A DNA stretch of 64,000 bases. Origin: an uncultured Lachnospiraceae bacterium (GTDB taxonomy: Bacteria > Bacillota > Clostridia > Lachnospirales > Lachnospiraceae). How positions within the stretch are numbered: the first letter of the stretch is position 1; the number at the start of each line of letters is the position of its first letter. The translations under genes were made by a program, and so were the position numbers. Positions 25,445 through 34,858 of the stretch are shown here, one piece after another. Where the stretch lies: NCBI GenBank assembly GCA_934899185.1, contig CAKXYI010000007.1, forward strand, positions 1-64,000, read 5' to 3'. The notes beneath the pieces were generated by a model, which was given only the letters and a program-made list of their open reading frames with translations, was not told the DNA's origin and did no database searches.

Positions 25445-26149
25445 ATGAGAAGAAAGATTGTTCATATTGAAGAAGAAAAATGTAATGGATGTGGCGCATG
25501 TGCGACTGCCTGCCACGAGGGAGCCATTGAGATCGTAAACGGCAAGGCAAAACTCATCAAGGACGATTATTGCGATGGACTTGGCGACTGCCTGCCGCAC
25601 TGTCCGATGGATGCCATTCATATCATTGAAAGAGAAGCGGCAGATTACGACGAAGTCGCAGTCAAGGCGCGCATGGAAGCAGCCCAAGAGCAGTCAAGAC
25701 CATTTGTATGTCCGGGCAGCATGGCAAAAACCATTGCACATGAGGAGACGCCGGAAGATGTGCCAGCGACAAAGGCTGCAAGTGTCAACCGTCTTGCCAA
25801 TTGGCCGGTGCAGATCAAACTGGCTCCGCCACAGGCACCTTATTTTGACGGTGCACGGCTTCTGATCGCAGCAGACTGTACGGCATATGCTTATGCAGCC
25901 TTCCATGAAGAATTTATCAAGGGGCATGTGACCCTGATCGGCTGTCCAAAGTTGGATGCGATTGATTACAGTGAAAAATTAACGGAGATCATCAAGGCAA
26001 ATGACATTAAGAGCGTGACGATCGTGCGCATGGAAGTACCGTGTTGCGGGGGGCTTGAGTATGCAGCCAAGACCGCCTTACAGAACAGTGGTAAGTTTCT
26101 TCCATGGCAGGTTGTGACAATCTCCATTGATGGCAGGATCCTTGATTAA
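25445..26149 (+). CDS. 4Fe-4S dicluster ferredoxin-like protein
   Basis: A 234-residue cytoplasmic Fe-S protein. Residues ~10-60 contain CNGCGACATAC and CDGLGDCLPHCP, two 4Fe-4S binding loops of the ferredoxin type (the second spaced CX5CX3C). The C-terminal part (~125-234) has DCTAYAY, GCPKLD and PCCGGLE, a cysteine-containing alpha/beta domain seen in clostridial proteins annotated as 4Fe-4S binding. Probably an electron carrier or sensor. AAAGGAG precedes the ATG. First gene of a tightly spaced run to 30229. Confidence 0.85.
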   Translation: MRRKIVHIEEEKCNGCGACATACHEGAIEIVNGKAKLIKDDYCDGLGDCLPHCPMDAIHIIEREAADYDEVAVKARMEAAQEQSRPFVCPGSMAKTIAHEETPEDVPATKAASVNRLANWPVQIKLAPPQAPYFDGARLLIAADCTAYAYAAFHEEFIKGHVTLIGCPKLDAIDYSEKLTEIIKANDIKSVTIVRMEVPCCGGLEYAAKTALQNSGKFLPWQVVTISIDGRILD

Positions 26150-26155
26150 GGAAAA

Positions 26156-26737
26156 ATGTTGACAGAATTGATTATTGCCTTAGAAAATGAAGAAATCGAG
26201 GTTGAGATCGTAAGATCCAAGCGGCGGAGCATGGCGCTTCAGATCCGGACAGACGGGTGCGTCTTGGCGCGTGTACCTATGCGCGTTTCAGACAGGACCA
26301 TCCGCCGTTTTGTGACCTCGCATGCTAGGTGGATTGAGGAAAACCGCGGCCAGATGTTTGCGAGAAGACAGTATCTGGCAGAAAATCCTTACGACATTCC
26401 GGGATGGGAGAGCCTGACGGCATCCGACAAAAAAATAGCAAAGCAAAAGATAATAGAGCGCGTAGACTACTATGCAGACCGCATGGGGATAGACTACGGC
26501 TCTATTTCTATGCGTAATCAGAAGAGCAGATGGGGAAGTTGCAGCAGCAAGGGGAATCTCAACTTCAATTATCGCCTGGCTTATCTGCCGCAGGAATTGT
26601 TAGACTATGTCGTGGTGCATGAATTGGCGCATCGTCGGCATATGGATCATTCCAAGGCTTTTTGGCAGGAGGTCGAGACTTATTATCCCGCTTATAAAGA
26701 ATGTCGCAGGACACTAAATGATATCATGTTAGCATAA
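26156..26737 (+). CDS. YgjP-like (M48-type) metallopeptidase domain protein
   Basis: A 193-residue protein with the zinc-site motif VVHELAHRRHMDHSKAFW (HExxH plus a third ligand) near residue 158, preceded by RNQKSRWGSCSSKGNLNFN. This is the YgjP/DUF45 family, small predicted zinc peptidases often found near restriction or Fe-S genes; substrate unknown. It starts six bases after the Fe-S gene. Confidence 0.88.
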   Translation: MLTELIIALENEEIEVEIVRSKRRSMALQIRTDGCVLARVPMRVSDRTIRRFVTSHARWIEENRGQMFARRQYLAENPYDIPGWESLTASDKKIAKQKIIERVDYYADRMGIDYGSISMRNQKSRWGSCSSKGNLNFNYRLAYLPQELLDYVVVHELAHRRHMDHSKAFWQEVETYYPAYKECRRTLNDIMLA

Positions 26738-26747
26738 GGAGAGAGGA

Positions 26748-27389
26748 ATGCGGTATTATATTGCGGATTGCCATTTTTTCCATGAAGCACTCAATCGGGA
26801 AATGGATCACAGGGGCTTTGCTTCTGTGGAAGAAATGAATGAATATATGATAAAAAGATGGAATGAAAAGGTCAGAACTCGCGACGAGGTTGTGATCTTA
26901 GGAGATCTTTCCATGGGTAATGCTGAGCAGACCAATGGCCTCTTAGACCGTTTACAGGGCAAGTTGTTCTTGATCGTCGGCAATCATGACAATCGCTATT
27001 TGCGGAGCAAGACCTTTCATAAGGAGCGTTTTGGCTGGATCTATCCTTATGCAGAACTCCATGATGATGGGCGTAAGGTCATCCTTTCCCATTATCCCAT
27101 TGCCTGTTATAACGGGCAATATCTGAAAAATAAAAAGGGAGAGCCGCGGACTTATATGCTCTATGGGCATGTGCATGACAGCCACGACGAGCGCTTGATC
27201 GAGCAGTATCAGCAGATGGTGGCAAAGACGCAGATTACAGATCGTAGTGGTGGAACACAGTCCCTTTCTTCCCACATGATAAATTGTTTTTGCATGTATT
27301 CGGACTACCAGCCTCTCAGTCTGGATGAATGGATCGCGCTGAGTAAGCAGCGACTTATCCGTTGCCAGAATGCGGAAGATTCATTATAA
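26748..27389 (+). CDS. calcineurin-like metallophosphoesterase
   Basis: A 213-residue metallophosphoesterase. The metal ligands are seen in order: YIADCHFFH, ILGDLSMGN, VGNHDNR, LSHYPIACY and YGHVHDSHD. The YIADxHFxH start is typical of small family members of unknown substrate. Ten bases after the YgjP gene, AGGAGAG site. Confidence 0.9.
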   Translation: MRYYIADCHFFHEALNREMDHRGFASVEEMNEYMIKRWNEKVRTRDEVVILGDLSMGNAEQTNGLLDRLQGKLFLIVGNHDNRYLRSKTFHKERFGWIYPYAELHDDGRKVILSHYPIACYNGQYLKNKKGEPRTYMLYGHVHDSHDERLIEQYQQMVAKTQITDRSGGTQSLSSHMINCFCMYSDYQPLSLDEWIALSKQRLIRCQNAEDSL

Positions 27390-27425
27390 TATAAGAGTTA
27401 TCATCTAAGGAGGTAATCATACGAA

Positions 27426-28001
27426 ATGAAGAAAGAAAATAAAAAAATGGCGCAGGAGCGAAGAACCGCAGAACGTAAAAAACAAGCAACCATGCGGCTG
27501 GTGAGAAATGCCCTCATCATTGCGCTTATTGTTGCATTTTTTGTTGGCATGATCGTCTATGGCGTGATCGATAGCCGTAAGCAAAAGGCTGCCGAGGCAG
27601 AGGATGCCCAGCAGACAACGACAGACACGTCCAGCCAGAATTCTACCACACAGGATTCTTCGGATACGACGAAAGAGACATTGCTGACAGATACTAGTCT
27701 GGAAGTAAAGGAAGGCGATACGGTCAATATTGATTATTCTGGCAGTATTGACGGTTATGTTTTCCAGGGAGGAACCGCTGAGGGACAGGATCTGACCATC
27801 GGATCCCATACTTTTATCGATAACTTTGAGGAGCAGCTGGAAGGTCATAAGGTAGGAGAGACCGTTGAGGTTAATGTAACATTCCCGGAAAATTATGGAC
27901 GTTCTTATACAGACGCCAATGGCGAGACCAAGAGTTTCAATGGGGCTGAGGCAGTCTTTACCGTCAAGATCAACGGCATTTACGGACAAGCAGAAGAATA
28001 A
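27426..28001 (+). CDS. membrane-anchored FKBP-type prolyl isomerase
   Basis: A 191-residue protein: basic N-terminus, a single membrane helix (residues ~27-48), a Ser/Thr/Gln/Asp-rich spacer (~55-85), then a compact FKBP domain ([52 protein letters not shown]) like the domain of trigger factor. It should sit outside the cytoplasmic membrane and help folding of secreted proteins. AAGGAGG before the ATG. Confidence 0.88.
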   Translation: MKKENKKMAQERRTAERKKQATMRLVRNALIIALIVAFFVGMIVYGVIDSRKQKAAEAEDAQQTTTDTSSQNSTTQDSSDTTKETLLTDTSLEVKEGDTVNIDYSGSIDGYVFQGGTAEGQDLTIGSHTFIDNFEEQLEGHKVGETVEVNVTFPENYGRSYTDANGETKSFNGAEAVFTVKINGIYGQAEE

Positions 28002-28015
28002 GGGAGGAAAAGCCA

Positions 28016-29041
28016 ATGAGAAACATTACCTTAGGAAGTACAGAAATCACAGTACCGCAGAACGCTTTTGGGGCACTGCCGATCCAGCGCATCAGCGCTG
28101 AGGATGCAGCGGGACTTTTGAAAAAGGCATACGAAGGCGGCATGCGCTTTTTTGACACGGCAAGAGCCTACAGCGACAGCGAAGAAAAAATGGGCTTAGG
28201 TCTTTCTGATGTCAGAGAAAATATTTACATTGCCTCCAAGACGGCAGCCAAGACACCGGAAGGGTTCTGGAAAGATCTGGAGACTACATTGCATAATTTA
28301 AAGACCGATTATCTGGATATTTACCAGTTCCATTGTGCAGACCGCGTTTTTGCACCGGGGGATGGCACAGGTATGTACGAAGCCATGCTTGAGGCAAAAG
28401 CCCAGGGCAAGATCCGTCATATTGGTATCACAGCACACAAGATCGGCATCGCCGAGGACATCATTGAATCCGGTCTTTATGAGACCTTACAGTTCCCATT
28501 TTCCTATCTGTCTGCGGACAGGGAACTGGCATTGGTGGAGAACTGCCGCAAGCACAACATGGGCTTTATTGCCATGAAGGGACTGGCTGGGGGACTTATC
28601 AACAATTCCACCGCAGCCATGGCATATATGACACAGTTCGATAATGTTCTTCCGATTTGGGGCATCCAAAAAGAGAGTGAGTTGGATGAATGGCTTGCCT
28701 TTATGGATCAGACACCGGAAATGACCGATGAGATCCGTGCCTTTATTGCCAAGGAATGTCAGGAATTGACCGGTGATTTCTGTCGTGGCTGCGGCTACTG
28801 TATGCCGTGTCCGGCAGGTATCATGATCAACCAGTGTGCACGCATGTCTCTCATGCTTCGTCGTGCTCCGTCAGCAAACTGGCTGACCGAGGAGATGCAG
28901 GCAGAGATGAAGAAGATCGAGGGCTGTAAAGAATGTGGCGCCTGCAAGAAGAAGTGTCCGTATGAATTGGATACACCGACATTACTAAAGAAAAATTACG
29001 AGGACTACAAGCGTGTGCTTGCAGGGGAAGTAGAGGTATAA
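28016..29041 (+). CDS. aldo/keto reductase with C-terminal 4Fe-4S ferredoxin domain
   Basis: A 341-residue fusion. The N-terminal TIM barrel (~1-260) shows GTEITVPQ-like start, FFDTARAYSDSE (active-site Asp and Tyr), ASKT and HIGITAHK. The C-terminal domain has CRGCGYCMPCPAGI and CKECGACKKKCPYEL, two 4Fe-4S sites. This clostridial form is thought to couple ferredoxin to NAD(P)H-linked reduction; substrate unknown. It follows the FKBP gene by 14 bases. Confidence 0.9.
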   Translation: MRNITLGSTEITVPQNAFGALPIQRISAEDAAGLLKKAYEGGMRFFDTARAYSDSEEKMGLGLSDVRENIYIASKTAAKTPEGFWKDLETTLHNLKTDYLDIYQFHCADRVFAPGDGTGMYEAMLEAKAQGKIRHIGITAHKIGIAEDIIESGLYETLQFPFSYLSADRELALVENCRKHNMGFIAMKGLAGGLINNSTAAMAYMTQFDNVLPIWGIQKESELDEWLAFMDQTPEMTDEIRAFIAKECQELTGDFCRGCGYCMPCPAGIMINQCARMSLMLRRAPSANWLTEEMQAEMKKIEGCKECGACKKKCPYELDTPTLLKKNYEDYKRVLAGEVEV

Positions 29042-29044
29042 GAG

Positions 29045-29272
29045 ATGATCAATCCGGGAACTATGATGAAACTCATGAATGCAAAGAATACATTTACAAA
29101 CAATCATCCAAAGTTTGTAAAGTTCTTGCAGGTGGTATTTTCTTCCCGCGTGGAGGAAGGAACTGTTTTTGAGATTACCGTGACCAAGCCGGGAGAGGAA
29201 CCGATCACGACAAATTTTAAGGTATTGCAGTCGGATCTGGAATTGATGGAGAGCCTGAAAGATTTACAGTAG
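29045..29272 (+). CDS. conserved hypothetical protein, 75 residues
   Basis: A small soluble protein with an amphipathic start (PGTMMKLMNAKNTFTNNHPKF) and beta strands (GTVFEITVTKPGEEP). It starts three bases after the aldo/keto reductase gene and is followed by the NYN gene, so it is part of the operon. I recall similar small proteins in Lachnospiraceae but cannot name a domain. Confidence 0.75.
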   Translation: MINPGTMMKLMNAKNTFTNNHPKFVKFLQVVFSSRVEEGTVFEITVTKPGEEPITTNFKVLQSDLELMESLKDLQ

Positions 29273-29290
29273 CAGGCAGTGGAGCATAAA

Positions 29291-30229
29291 ATGGAAGAAA
29301 AACGTCTGGCACTTTTGATCGATGCGGAGAACGCAAGTTCCAAATACATCGATGCCATTATCAGCGAATTAAAAAAATATGGTGTGATCACCTATCAGCG
29401 AATGTATGGAGATTTTACCAGTCCCAATCTGGCAGACTGGCACAAAAAGGCATTGAAACATGCCATTGTGCCGATCCAGCAGCCGCGCTATTCGTCCGGC
29501 AAAAATGCATCGGATATAATGCTTGTGATCGACGCCATGGATATCCTGTATCAGGACAAGACGGACGGATTTTGTATTGTGACGTCGGACAGTGATTTTA
29601 CAAGACTGGTCAACCGCCTACGAGAAGAGGGCATGTTCGTGATCGGCATGGGCAAATCCGATGCGTCAAAGACCTTTATTGCAGCCTGCAATGAATACAA
29701 GTTTTTGGACAAGATCGTGGATGAGGAAGTCAAGGAGACTTCCAAGGCAAAGAGCCACAAGGAAAGTAGCCATGACAGCAAGGGAGATTCTATCACGCCG
29801 ATCGGAGAAATTAAATCAGCAATTAACGAATTGATCCAGCAGAGTGAGAATAATGGTGAGCATGCCAATCTGGGATCCACCAAGAGCAATCTGCAAAGAC
29901 TCTTCCCGGATTTTGATGAGCGAAATTACGGCTACAGTTCCATGCGCACCTTTATTGAGGAAGCAACCAAGTTCGAGACCATGCAAAAAGGCACTGCCAT
30001 CTACATCCTGCGCAGCAGTGACCATGGCAAGGATATCGAAAAAGAAGTAGAAAAGTTTGTACAGAAGGCGGCATCCTGCACTGTAGAACTGGGAACACTT
30101 GGCAGGATGATCGCGACAGAATACCCGGATTTTAAATACAAGGATTACGGTTATGCCAGACTTTCAAAGTATGTCAGCAGCGTGCCGGGCGTACAGATCG
30201 AAAACAATCTTGTGACAGCCATCCTGTAA
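29291..30229 (+). CDS. NYN-domain ribonuclease-like protein with OST-HTH/LOTUS domains
   Basis: A 312-residue protein. The N-terminal NYN (PIN-like) nuclease fold has the acidic residues LLIDAENAS, ASDIMLVIDAMD and VTSDSDFTRLV, which bind Mg in RNases of this type. Two C-terminal segments (~175-235 and ~245-310), each with a PDF-Y-G-Y/R pattern (LFPDFDERNYGYSS and EYPDFKYKDYGYAR), are OST-HTH/LOTUS RNA-binding repeats. A GTG at 29279 overlaps its own ribosome site; the ATG at 29291 is preferred. Likely an RNA-processing enzyme. Confidence 0.88.
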   Translation: MEEKRLALLIDAENASSKYIDAIISELKKYGVITYQRMYGDFTSPNLADWHKKALKHAIVPIQQPRYSSGKNASDIMLVIDAMDILYQDKTDGFCIVTSDSDFTRLVNRLREEGMFVIGMGKSDASKTFIAACNEYKFLDKIVDEEVKETSKAKSHKESSHDSKGDSITPIGEIKSAINELIQQSENNGEHANLGSTKSNLQRLFPDFDERNYGYSSMRTFIEEATKFETMQKGTAIYILRSSDHGKDIEKEVEKFVQKAASCTVELGTLGRMIATEYPDFKYKDYGYARLSKYVSSVPGVQIENNLVTAIL

Positions 30230-30244
30230 AGATGGGTATAGATA

Positions 30245-30460
30245 GGAGATCTCTTACGCACCGCTCATGAAGCAGTTGGCGGCAAATGGCTTGGCTTGCT
30301 ATCGGGTCACTATGCCGGGCAATCTGGCGATTTTTGGCATGAATAAGGCGACGGATGTTACGACATTCTATAAGTTATAAGCATTGGTATATCGGCAGAC
30401 ATTCGCTGGGCGGAGCCCTGGCAGCATCCTGTGCGGCAGATCATGCGGATGGATGCCGTG
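30245..30460 (+). pseudogene. remnant of an alpha/beta hydrolase
   Basis: In one frame the bases read YAPLMKQLAANGLACYRVTMPGNLAIFGMNKATDV; in a shifted frame soon after they read KHWYIGRHSLGGALAASCAADH, which carries the nucleophile-elbow G-x-x-S-x-G pattern. These match the early strands and elbow of a small alpha/beta hydrolase, but the N-terminus, a frame and the catalytic Asp/His part are gone. Nothing else is seen in the 290 bases between the NYN gene and ldhA. Confidence 0.6.
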
Positions 30461-30519
30461 GTTGAAGACTGGCTGTAAGATTTACACAAACTGAATTTAT
30501 GGAGGAAAGGATAAATTAA

Positions 30520-31506
30520 ATGAAGATATTATTTTATGACGCGAAGAAATATGATATCGATTCCTTTGATAAGGAACTGGCAGATTATGCGTCTATAGAG
30601 ATCGAGTATCTGGATACCGATATCAACGTGAGAACGGCGGCTTTGGCAAAGGGCTATGATGCCATTTGTGCCTTTGTCAGTTCCGATTTATCCGCACCGG
30701 TATTGGAAGTTTTGCACGAGGAAGGCGTAGGTCTGATCCTATTACGCTGTGCCGGCTTCAACAATGTGGACCTGGAAAAGGCAAAGGAATTGGAAATCAC
30801 TGTCCTTCGCGTACCAGGCTATTCTCCGGAAGCTGTAGCTGAGCATGCCATGACCCTGGCTATGAGTGTCAATCGTCGTATTCATAAAGAATATATCAAG
30901 GTGCGGGAAAACAATTTCAGTCTGGAAGGACTCATGGGAATCAACTTTTATGGAAAGACCGCGGGCATTATCGGCACAGGCAAGATCGGTGTTGCTATGG
31001 CGCGTATCTGCCGTGGTTTTGGTATGCGTGTGATCGCCTATGACAAATACCCAAACCTATCTTTGGATTTTATCGAGTATAAAGAATTAGAAGAAGTCTT
31101 CCGGGAAAGTGACCTGATCTCTTTGCATTGTCCACTCACGATCGACAACTATCATATGATCAATGCCAAAACCATTTCTTTGATGAAAGATCAGGTGGTA
31201 CTTGTCAACACTTCTCGAGGGGAACTGGTCGATACGGATGATCTGATCGCCGGGATCCGTGCCCATAAATTTCACGGCGTGGGACTGGATGTCTATGAAG
31301 AGGAATCCGGCAATGTTTTTGAAAACCGTGAGGCAGACATTATGGAACATTCCGTTACGGCAAGACTTTTGTCCTTCCCGAATGTGATCGTTACCTCACA
31401 TCAGGCATTTTTTACCGAGGAGGCCATGGAAGCCATCGGTCACACGACCTTAGAGAATGCACTGGGCTATGAAAAGGGAGAGATCCCTACAGGCAATCAG
31501 GTGTAA
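30520..31506 (+). CDS. ldhA: D-lactate dehydrogenase / D-2-hydroxyacid dehydrogenase
   Basis: A 328-residue NAD enzyme that reduces pyruvate to D-lactate. Signature segments: LRCAGFNNVDLEKA, RVPGYSPEAVAEHA, the Rossmann loop GIIGTGKIGVAMA, LHCPLTIDNYHMIN, LVNTSRGELVD (Arg), GLDVYEEE (Glu) and VTSHQAFFTEEA (His). Length and motifs fit LdhA of anaerobes. GGAGGAAAGG lies before the ATG. The last 20 bases overlap the convergent Crp/Fnr gene. Confidence 0.93.
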   Translation: MKILFYDAKKYDIDSFDKELADYASIEIEYLDTDINVRTAALAKGYDAICAFVSSDLSAPVLEVLHEEGVGLILLRCAGFNNVDLEKAKELEITVLRVPGYSPEAVAEHAMTLAMSVNRRIHKEYIKVRENNFSLEGLMGINFYGKTAGIIGTGKIGVAMARICRGFGMRVIAYDKYPNLSLDFIEYKELEEVFRESDLISLHCPLTIDNYHMINAKTISLMKDQVVLVNTSRGELVDTDDLIAGIRAHKFHGVGLDVYEEESGNVFENREADIMEHSVTARLLSFPNVIVTSHQAFFTEEAMEAIGHTTLENALGYEKGEIPTGNQV

Positions 31507-32152
31507 GTTTAAAATGATTTTTTTTGGAACTTAGGATGCCTTCGCGCTGCATCTTGCTGAGTTCGTTGGAGAGGGCACTGCGGTCGACCCCAAGATAATC
31601 TGCCAGTTGTTGGCGGTCAAAGGGGATGTCGAACTCGTAGTTGCCCTTTTTTTGTGCATAAAAGGACAGATAGGATAAGAGCCTGCCGCGGATGGTCTTG
31701 GGCGAGGTATGGAGGATATGGCGGGACATATGTAGGTTCTTTTGTGAGGAAATGGCAAGCAGGTTGCCTAAGAGGGCATGGTGGCTGTAACAGGACTTCT
31801 GACAGGGATTTAGGATGGTTCGGGTCTGTAAGAAAAGGACTTCTGTCGGCTCATTTGCAACGATATCGACCATGAGGATTTCCTCTGGTGTCAGGGCATA
31901 AGATTCTGCAAAGATCGCACCTGCGCCCAGACGATCCATCACGGTGCGATTGCCCCAGAGATCATTGTTTTCGATGGTGATATTGCCGGAGAGGACTAGA
32001 CCGATGGCAGAGACAGTCTGACCGGCGCGCAGGATCAGACTACCTTTTTCGTATTGTTTGGTCTGCACGGAGAAACAGGTCAGCATCTTTTCCAGTTCAT
32101 CCATGGATATGCCACGGAATAACCTTGTATTTGATAAAAATTGGTAATTCAT
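31487..32152 (-). CDS. Crp/Fnr-family regulator, probable regulator of hcp
   Basis: A 221-residue regulator: N-terminal cyclic-nucleotide-type beta barrel (LILRAGQTVSAIGLVLSGNI) and C-terminal winged helix (RQQLADYLGVDRSALSNELSKMQREG). The middle PCQKSCYSHHALLGNLL is shared by many clostridial family members. It is divergent from hcp with a 106-base region bearing a perfect palindrome, the arrangement of HcpR-like nitrosative-stress regulators. No four-Cys Fe-S motif is seen at the N-terminus, so sensing may be by heme or other ligand (inference). Confidence 0.88.
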   Translation of the reverse strand: MNYQFLSNTRLFRGISMDELEKMLTCFSVQTKQYEKGSLILRAGQTVSAIGLVLSGNITIENNDLWGNRTVMDRLGAGAIFAESYALTPEEILMVDIVANEPTEVLFLQTRTILNPCQKSCYSHHALLGNLLAISSQKNLHMSRHILHTSPKTIRGRLLSYLSFYAQKKGNYEFDIPFDRQQLADYLGVDRSALSNELSKMQREGILSSKKNHFKLTPDCL

Positions 32153-32164
32153 TTTAACTCCTTT

Positions 32165-32207
32165 TGTTGTTATAACAACATAATTGTTTTAATAACCATA
32201 TTATAAT
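32165..32207 (+). promoter_or_regulatory. hcp promoter with Crp/Fnr operator at about -41
   Basis: A perfect 16-base palindrome TGTTGTTATAACAACA lies at 32165-32180, and a consensus TATAAT at 32202-32207 with no good -35. With a start near 32214 the palindrome centre is about -41, the class II activator position of the Crp/Fnr family. Confidence 0.75.
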
Positions 32208-32258
32208 GAGCCTGTCAGTGAAAAACAAGACAAATAAGCAAGATAAAGGAGAAGAAAA

Positions 32259-33896
32259 ATGGAGAATAAGATGTTTTGCTATCAATGTCAGGAAACAGCA
32301 GGATGCAAGGGATGTAGTGTGCGCGGTGTCTGTGGTAAGACACCGGAAGTGGCTGCATTGCAGGATCTTTTGATATATGTGACCAAGGGATGTGCTGCTC
32401 TTACAACGGCGCTGCGCAGGGAGAACAAAGAGGTTTCTTATGAGGTCAACCACCGTATTACCTTAAATCTTTTTACCACCATCACCAATGCCAATTTTGA
32501 TGGGGCACAGATTGAAAAGAGGATCGCAGATACCTTAGTCTGCAAGGAAGAACTTTTACAGCAGTTAGAGGATAAAAAAGGATTGCCGGAAGCAGCCCTT
32601 TGGAACGCGGATCCATCGGCTTATCTGGAAAAAGCAAGAAGTGTCGGCGTTCTGGCGACTAAGGATGAGGATATCCGATCTTTGCGTGAGTTGATCACCT
32701 ATGGACTTAAAGGTCTGTCTGCTTATTCCAAACATGCCAATGTACTGTTGGCAGATGACGCAGAACTGGATGCTTTTTTACAGAGGGCACTGGCAGCAAC
32801 CCTGGATGATACATTATCCGTGGATGATCTGGTGGCGCTGGCACTGGAGACAGGACAGTATGGCGTGAAGGGCATGGCACTTTTGGATGGAGCCAACACG
32901 AAAGCCTATGGTAATCCGGAGATTACAAAGGTCAATATCGGTGTGGGCAAGCGCCCGGGCATTCTGGTATCCGGACACGATCTGCGGGATCTGGAAATGC
33001 TTCTGGAGCAGACAAAGGACAGCGGCGTGGATGTATATACTCATTCGGAAATGTTGCCGGCCCATTATTATCCGGCGTTTAAAAAGTATCAGCATTTTGT
33101 CGGCAATTACGGAAATGCATGGTGGAAACAGACGGAAGAATTTGCGTCCTTCCATGGACCGATCCTGATGACGACCAACTGTATCGTACCGCCAAAGGAT
33201 TCCTATAAGGACCGTCTCTTTACCACGGGAGCATCCGGCTATCCGGGCTGCAAACATATTGAAGGGGAAATCGGGCAGGAAAAGGACTTTAGTCAGATCA
33301 TCGCCCTAGCCAAGACCTGTCAGCCACCGGAGGAGATCGAACAGGGGCAGATCATCGGCGGTTTTGCACATGCACAGGTATTTGCGCTGGCAGATCAGAT
33401 TGTAGAGGCCGTAAAGAGTGGTGCGATCAAGAAATTTGTTGTCATGGCAGGATGCGACGGCAGAGCCAAGTCCCGCTCTTACTATGCGGATTTTGCAAAG
33501 GCATTGCCACAGGATACAGTCATCCTGACAGCCGGTTGTGCCAAATATAAGTACAATAAATTAAATCTGGGTTCTATAGGAGATATCCCGCGTGTCCTGG
33601 ATGCAGGGCAGTGTAACGATTCTTATTCGCTGGCGGTCATCGCTATGAAATTACAGGAGATCTTTGGACTGGATGATATCAATGAACTGCCGATCGTCTA
33701 TAACATTTCCTGGTATGAGCAGAAAGCAGTCATTGTCCTTCTGGCACTCTTAGCCCTTGGTGTGAAAAACATCCACCTGGGACCGACCCTGCCGGCATTC
33801 TTATCACCGAATGTGACAAAGGTTCTGGTAGACAACTTTGGAATCGCCGGCATTGGCAGTGTGGAGGATGATATGAGGGTCTTCTTTGGTCAATAA
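32259..33896 (+). CDS. hcp: hydroxylamine reductase (hybrid cluster protein)
   Basis: A 545-residue Fe-S protein that reduces hydroxylamine or nitric oxide. The N-terminal cluster motif [13 protein letters not shown] with further VCGK is clear, and hybrid-cluster ligands occur in [42 protein letters not shown] and TAGCAKYKY. Length is normal. Its divergent Crp/Fnr neighbour and the operator suggest induction by nitrosative stress. AAAGGAGAAG precedes the ATG. Confidence 0.95.
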   Translation: MENKMFCYQCQETAGCKGCSVRGVCGKTPEVAALQDLLIYVTKGCAALTTALRRENKEVSYEVNHRITLNLFTTITNANFDGAQIEKRIADTLVCKEELLQQLEDKKGLPEAALWNADPSAYLEKARSVGVLATKDEDIRSLRELITYGLKGLSAYSKHANVLLADDAELDAFLQRALAATLDDTLSVDDLVALALETGQYGVKGMALLDGANTKAYGNPEITKVNIGVGKRPGILVSGHDLRDLEMLLEQTKDSGVDVYTHSEMLPAHYYPAFKKYQHFVGNYGNAWWKQTEEFASFHGPILMTTNCIVPPKDSYKDRLFTTGASGYPGCKHIEGEIGQEKDFSQIIALAKTCQPPEEIEQGQIIGGFAHAQVFALADQIVEAVKSGAIKKFVVMAGCDGRAKSRSYYADFAKALPQDTVILTAGCAKYKYNKLNLGSIGDIPRVLDAGQCNDSYSLAVIAMKLQEIFGLDDINELPIVYNISWYEQKAVIVLLALLALGVKNIHLGPTLPAFLSPNVTKVLVDNFGIAGIGSVEDDMRVFFGQ

Positions 33897-33968
33897 ATCT
33901 TTACAGAAAGGAAGTGGCTTGTTATGATATTCTGGTGTCAGGTTCTGGCACCGGAAGGAGAACAAGCC

Positions 33969-34679
33969 ATGCTTTCTTTAAACCGTAATCAGATCAAATA
34001 CATTGTGATCCTAGCCATGCTCATCGATCACATTGCTTGGGCTTTTGTGCCACTGGCCTCCTGGCAGGGTCAGATCATGCATATGATCGGTCGGCTGACA
34101 GGTCCGACCATGGCATATTTTATTGCCGAAGGCTATGTGTATACACGAAGCGTAAAGAAGTATGCCAGGAGACTTGCCATTTTTGCAGTCATTTCATGGA
34201 TTCCATTTACCTTTTTTGAGTATGGGCACCTACCTGTTTATAAATTAAATGGAAATTATACATTTGATTTTTCGCCGGGCGTCATATATACCCTCTTTCT
34301 AGCCCTGCTTGCCATCTGGGTATGGGATAAGGGAACGATGATGGAGTCCCAGAAAAAGGCCATCATTGCTTTTCTTTGTATCCTGTCCATTTGGGGAGAC
34401 TGGCCCATCTTTGATATCCTGTATGCCATGTGTTTCTTTTGTTATCGGGATGATGAAAAGAAGAAGTGGTCGACTTATACCCTGATCTCTGTCTGTAGTT
34501 TTGTCTTTGGGGGATTTGGTATCTGGGGCATTTATCAACTGGGCGTCTTTTTGGTTCCGCTTCTCCTGCATTATATTTATAATGGAAAGGCGGGCAGTAA
34601 GAAGCCCGTACACAAGTGGTTCTTTTATGTATTTTATCCCCTGCACCTGCTCGTGTTGGGTGTCTTAAAAATTTTATAG
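33969..34679 (+). CDS. TraX-family membrane protein
   Basis: A 236-residue protein with about seven hydrophobic segments. The start LNRNQIKYIVILAMLIDHIAWAF, the GRLTGPTMAYFIAEGYVYTRS motif and the terminal KWFFYVFYPLHLLVLGVL are the TraX/acyltransferase-like pattern. TraX acetylates F pilin in E. coli, but chromosomal Firmicute copies have unknown targets. Two starts are possible (33924 and 33969); the second follows AAGGAG and gives the typical N-terminus. Confidence 0.85.
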   Translation: MLSLNRNQIKYIVILAMLIDHIAWAFVPLASWQGQIMHMIGRLTGPTMAYFIAEGYVYTRSVKKYARRLAIFAVISWIPFTFFEYGHLPVYKLNGNYTFDFSPGVIYTLFLALLAIWVWDKGTMMESQKKAIIAFLCILSIWGDWPIFDILYAMCFFCYRDDEKKKWSTYTLISVCSFVFGGFGIWGIYQLGVFLVPLLLHYIYNGKAGSKKPVHKWFFYVFYPLHLLVLGVLKIL

Positions 34680-34750
34680 AGCAGCCCTAGACGCTTTTCT
34701 TTGCGTCAGTCTTATCTCTCCCCGCTTGCCGAGGAGTAAGGTCAAATAGA

Positions 34751-34788
34751 AAGCCCTCGTGCGCAAGGATACGCGCGGGGGCTTTTTT
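34751..34788 (+). terminator. terminator of the TraX gene
   Basis: AAGCCCTCGTGCG (from 34751) pairs with CGCGCGGGGGCTT ending near 34784 with small mismatches, then a run of T. Confidence 0.75.
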
Positions 34789-34824
34789 GCGTGATAGGAA
34801 AATCTGCTAATTTCCTTATCATAT

Positions 34825-34844
34825 AAAAGGCACTAACGTGCCAA
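34825..34844 (-). terminator. terminator of the DUF11 gene
   Basis: On the minus strand GGCAC-GTTA-GTGCC is followed by TTTT; it lies 15 bases after the stop of the DUF11 gene. Confidence 0.55.
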
Positions 34845-34858
34845 GGATGCTTATGGGA

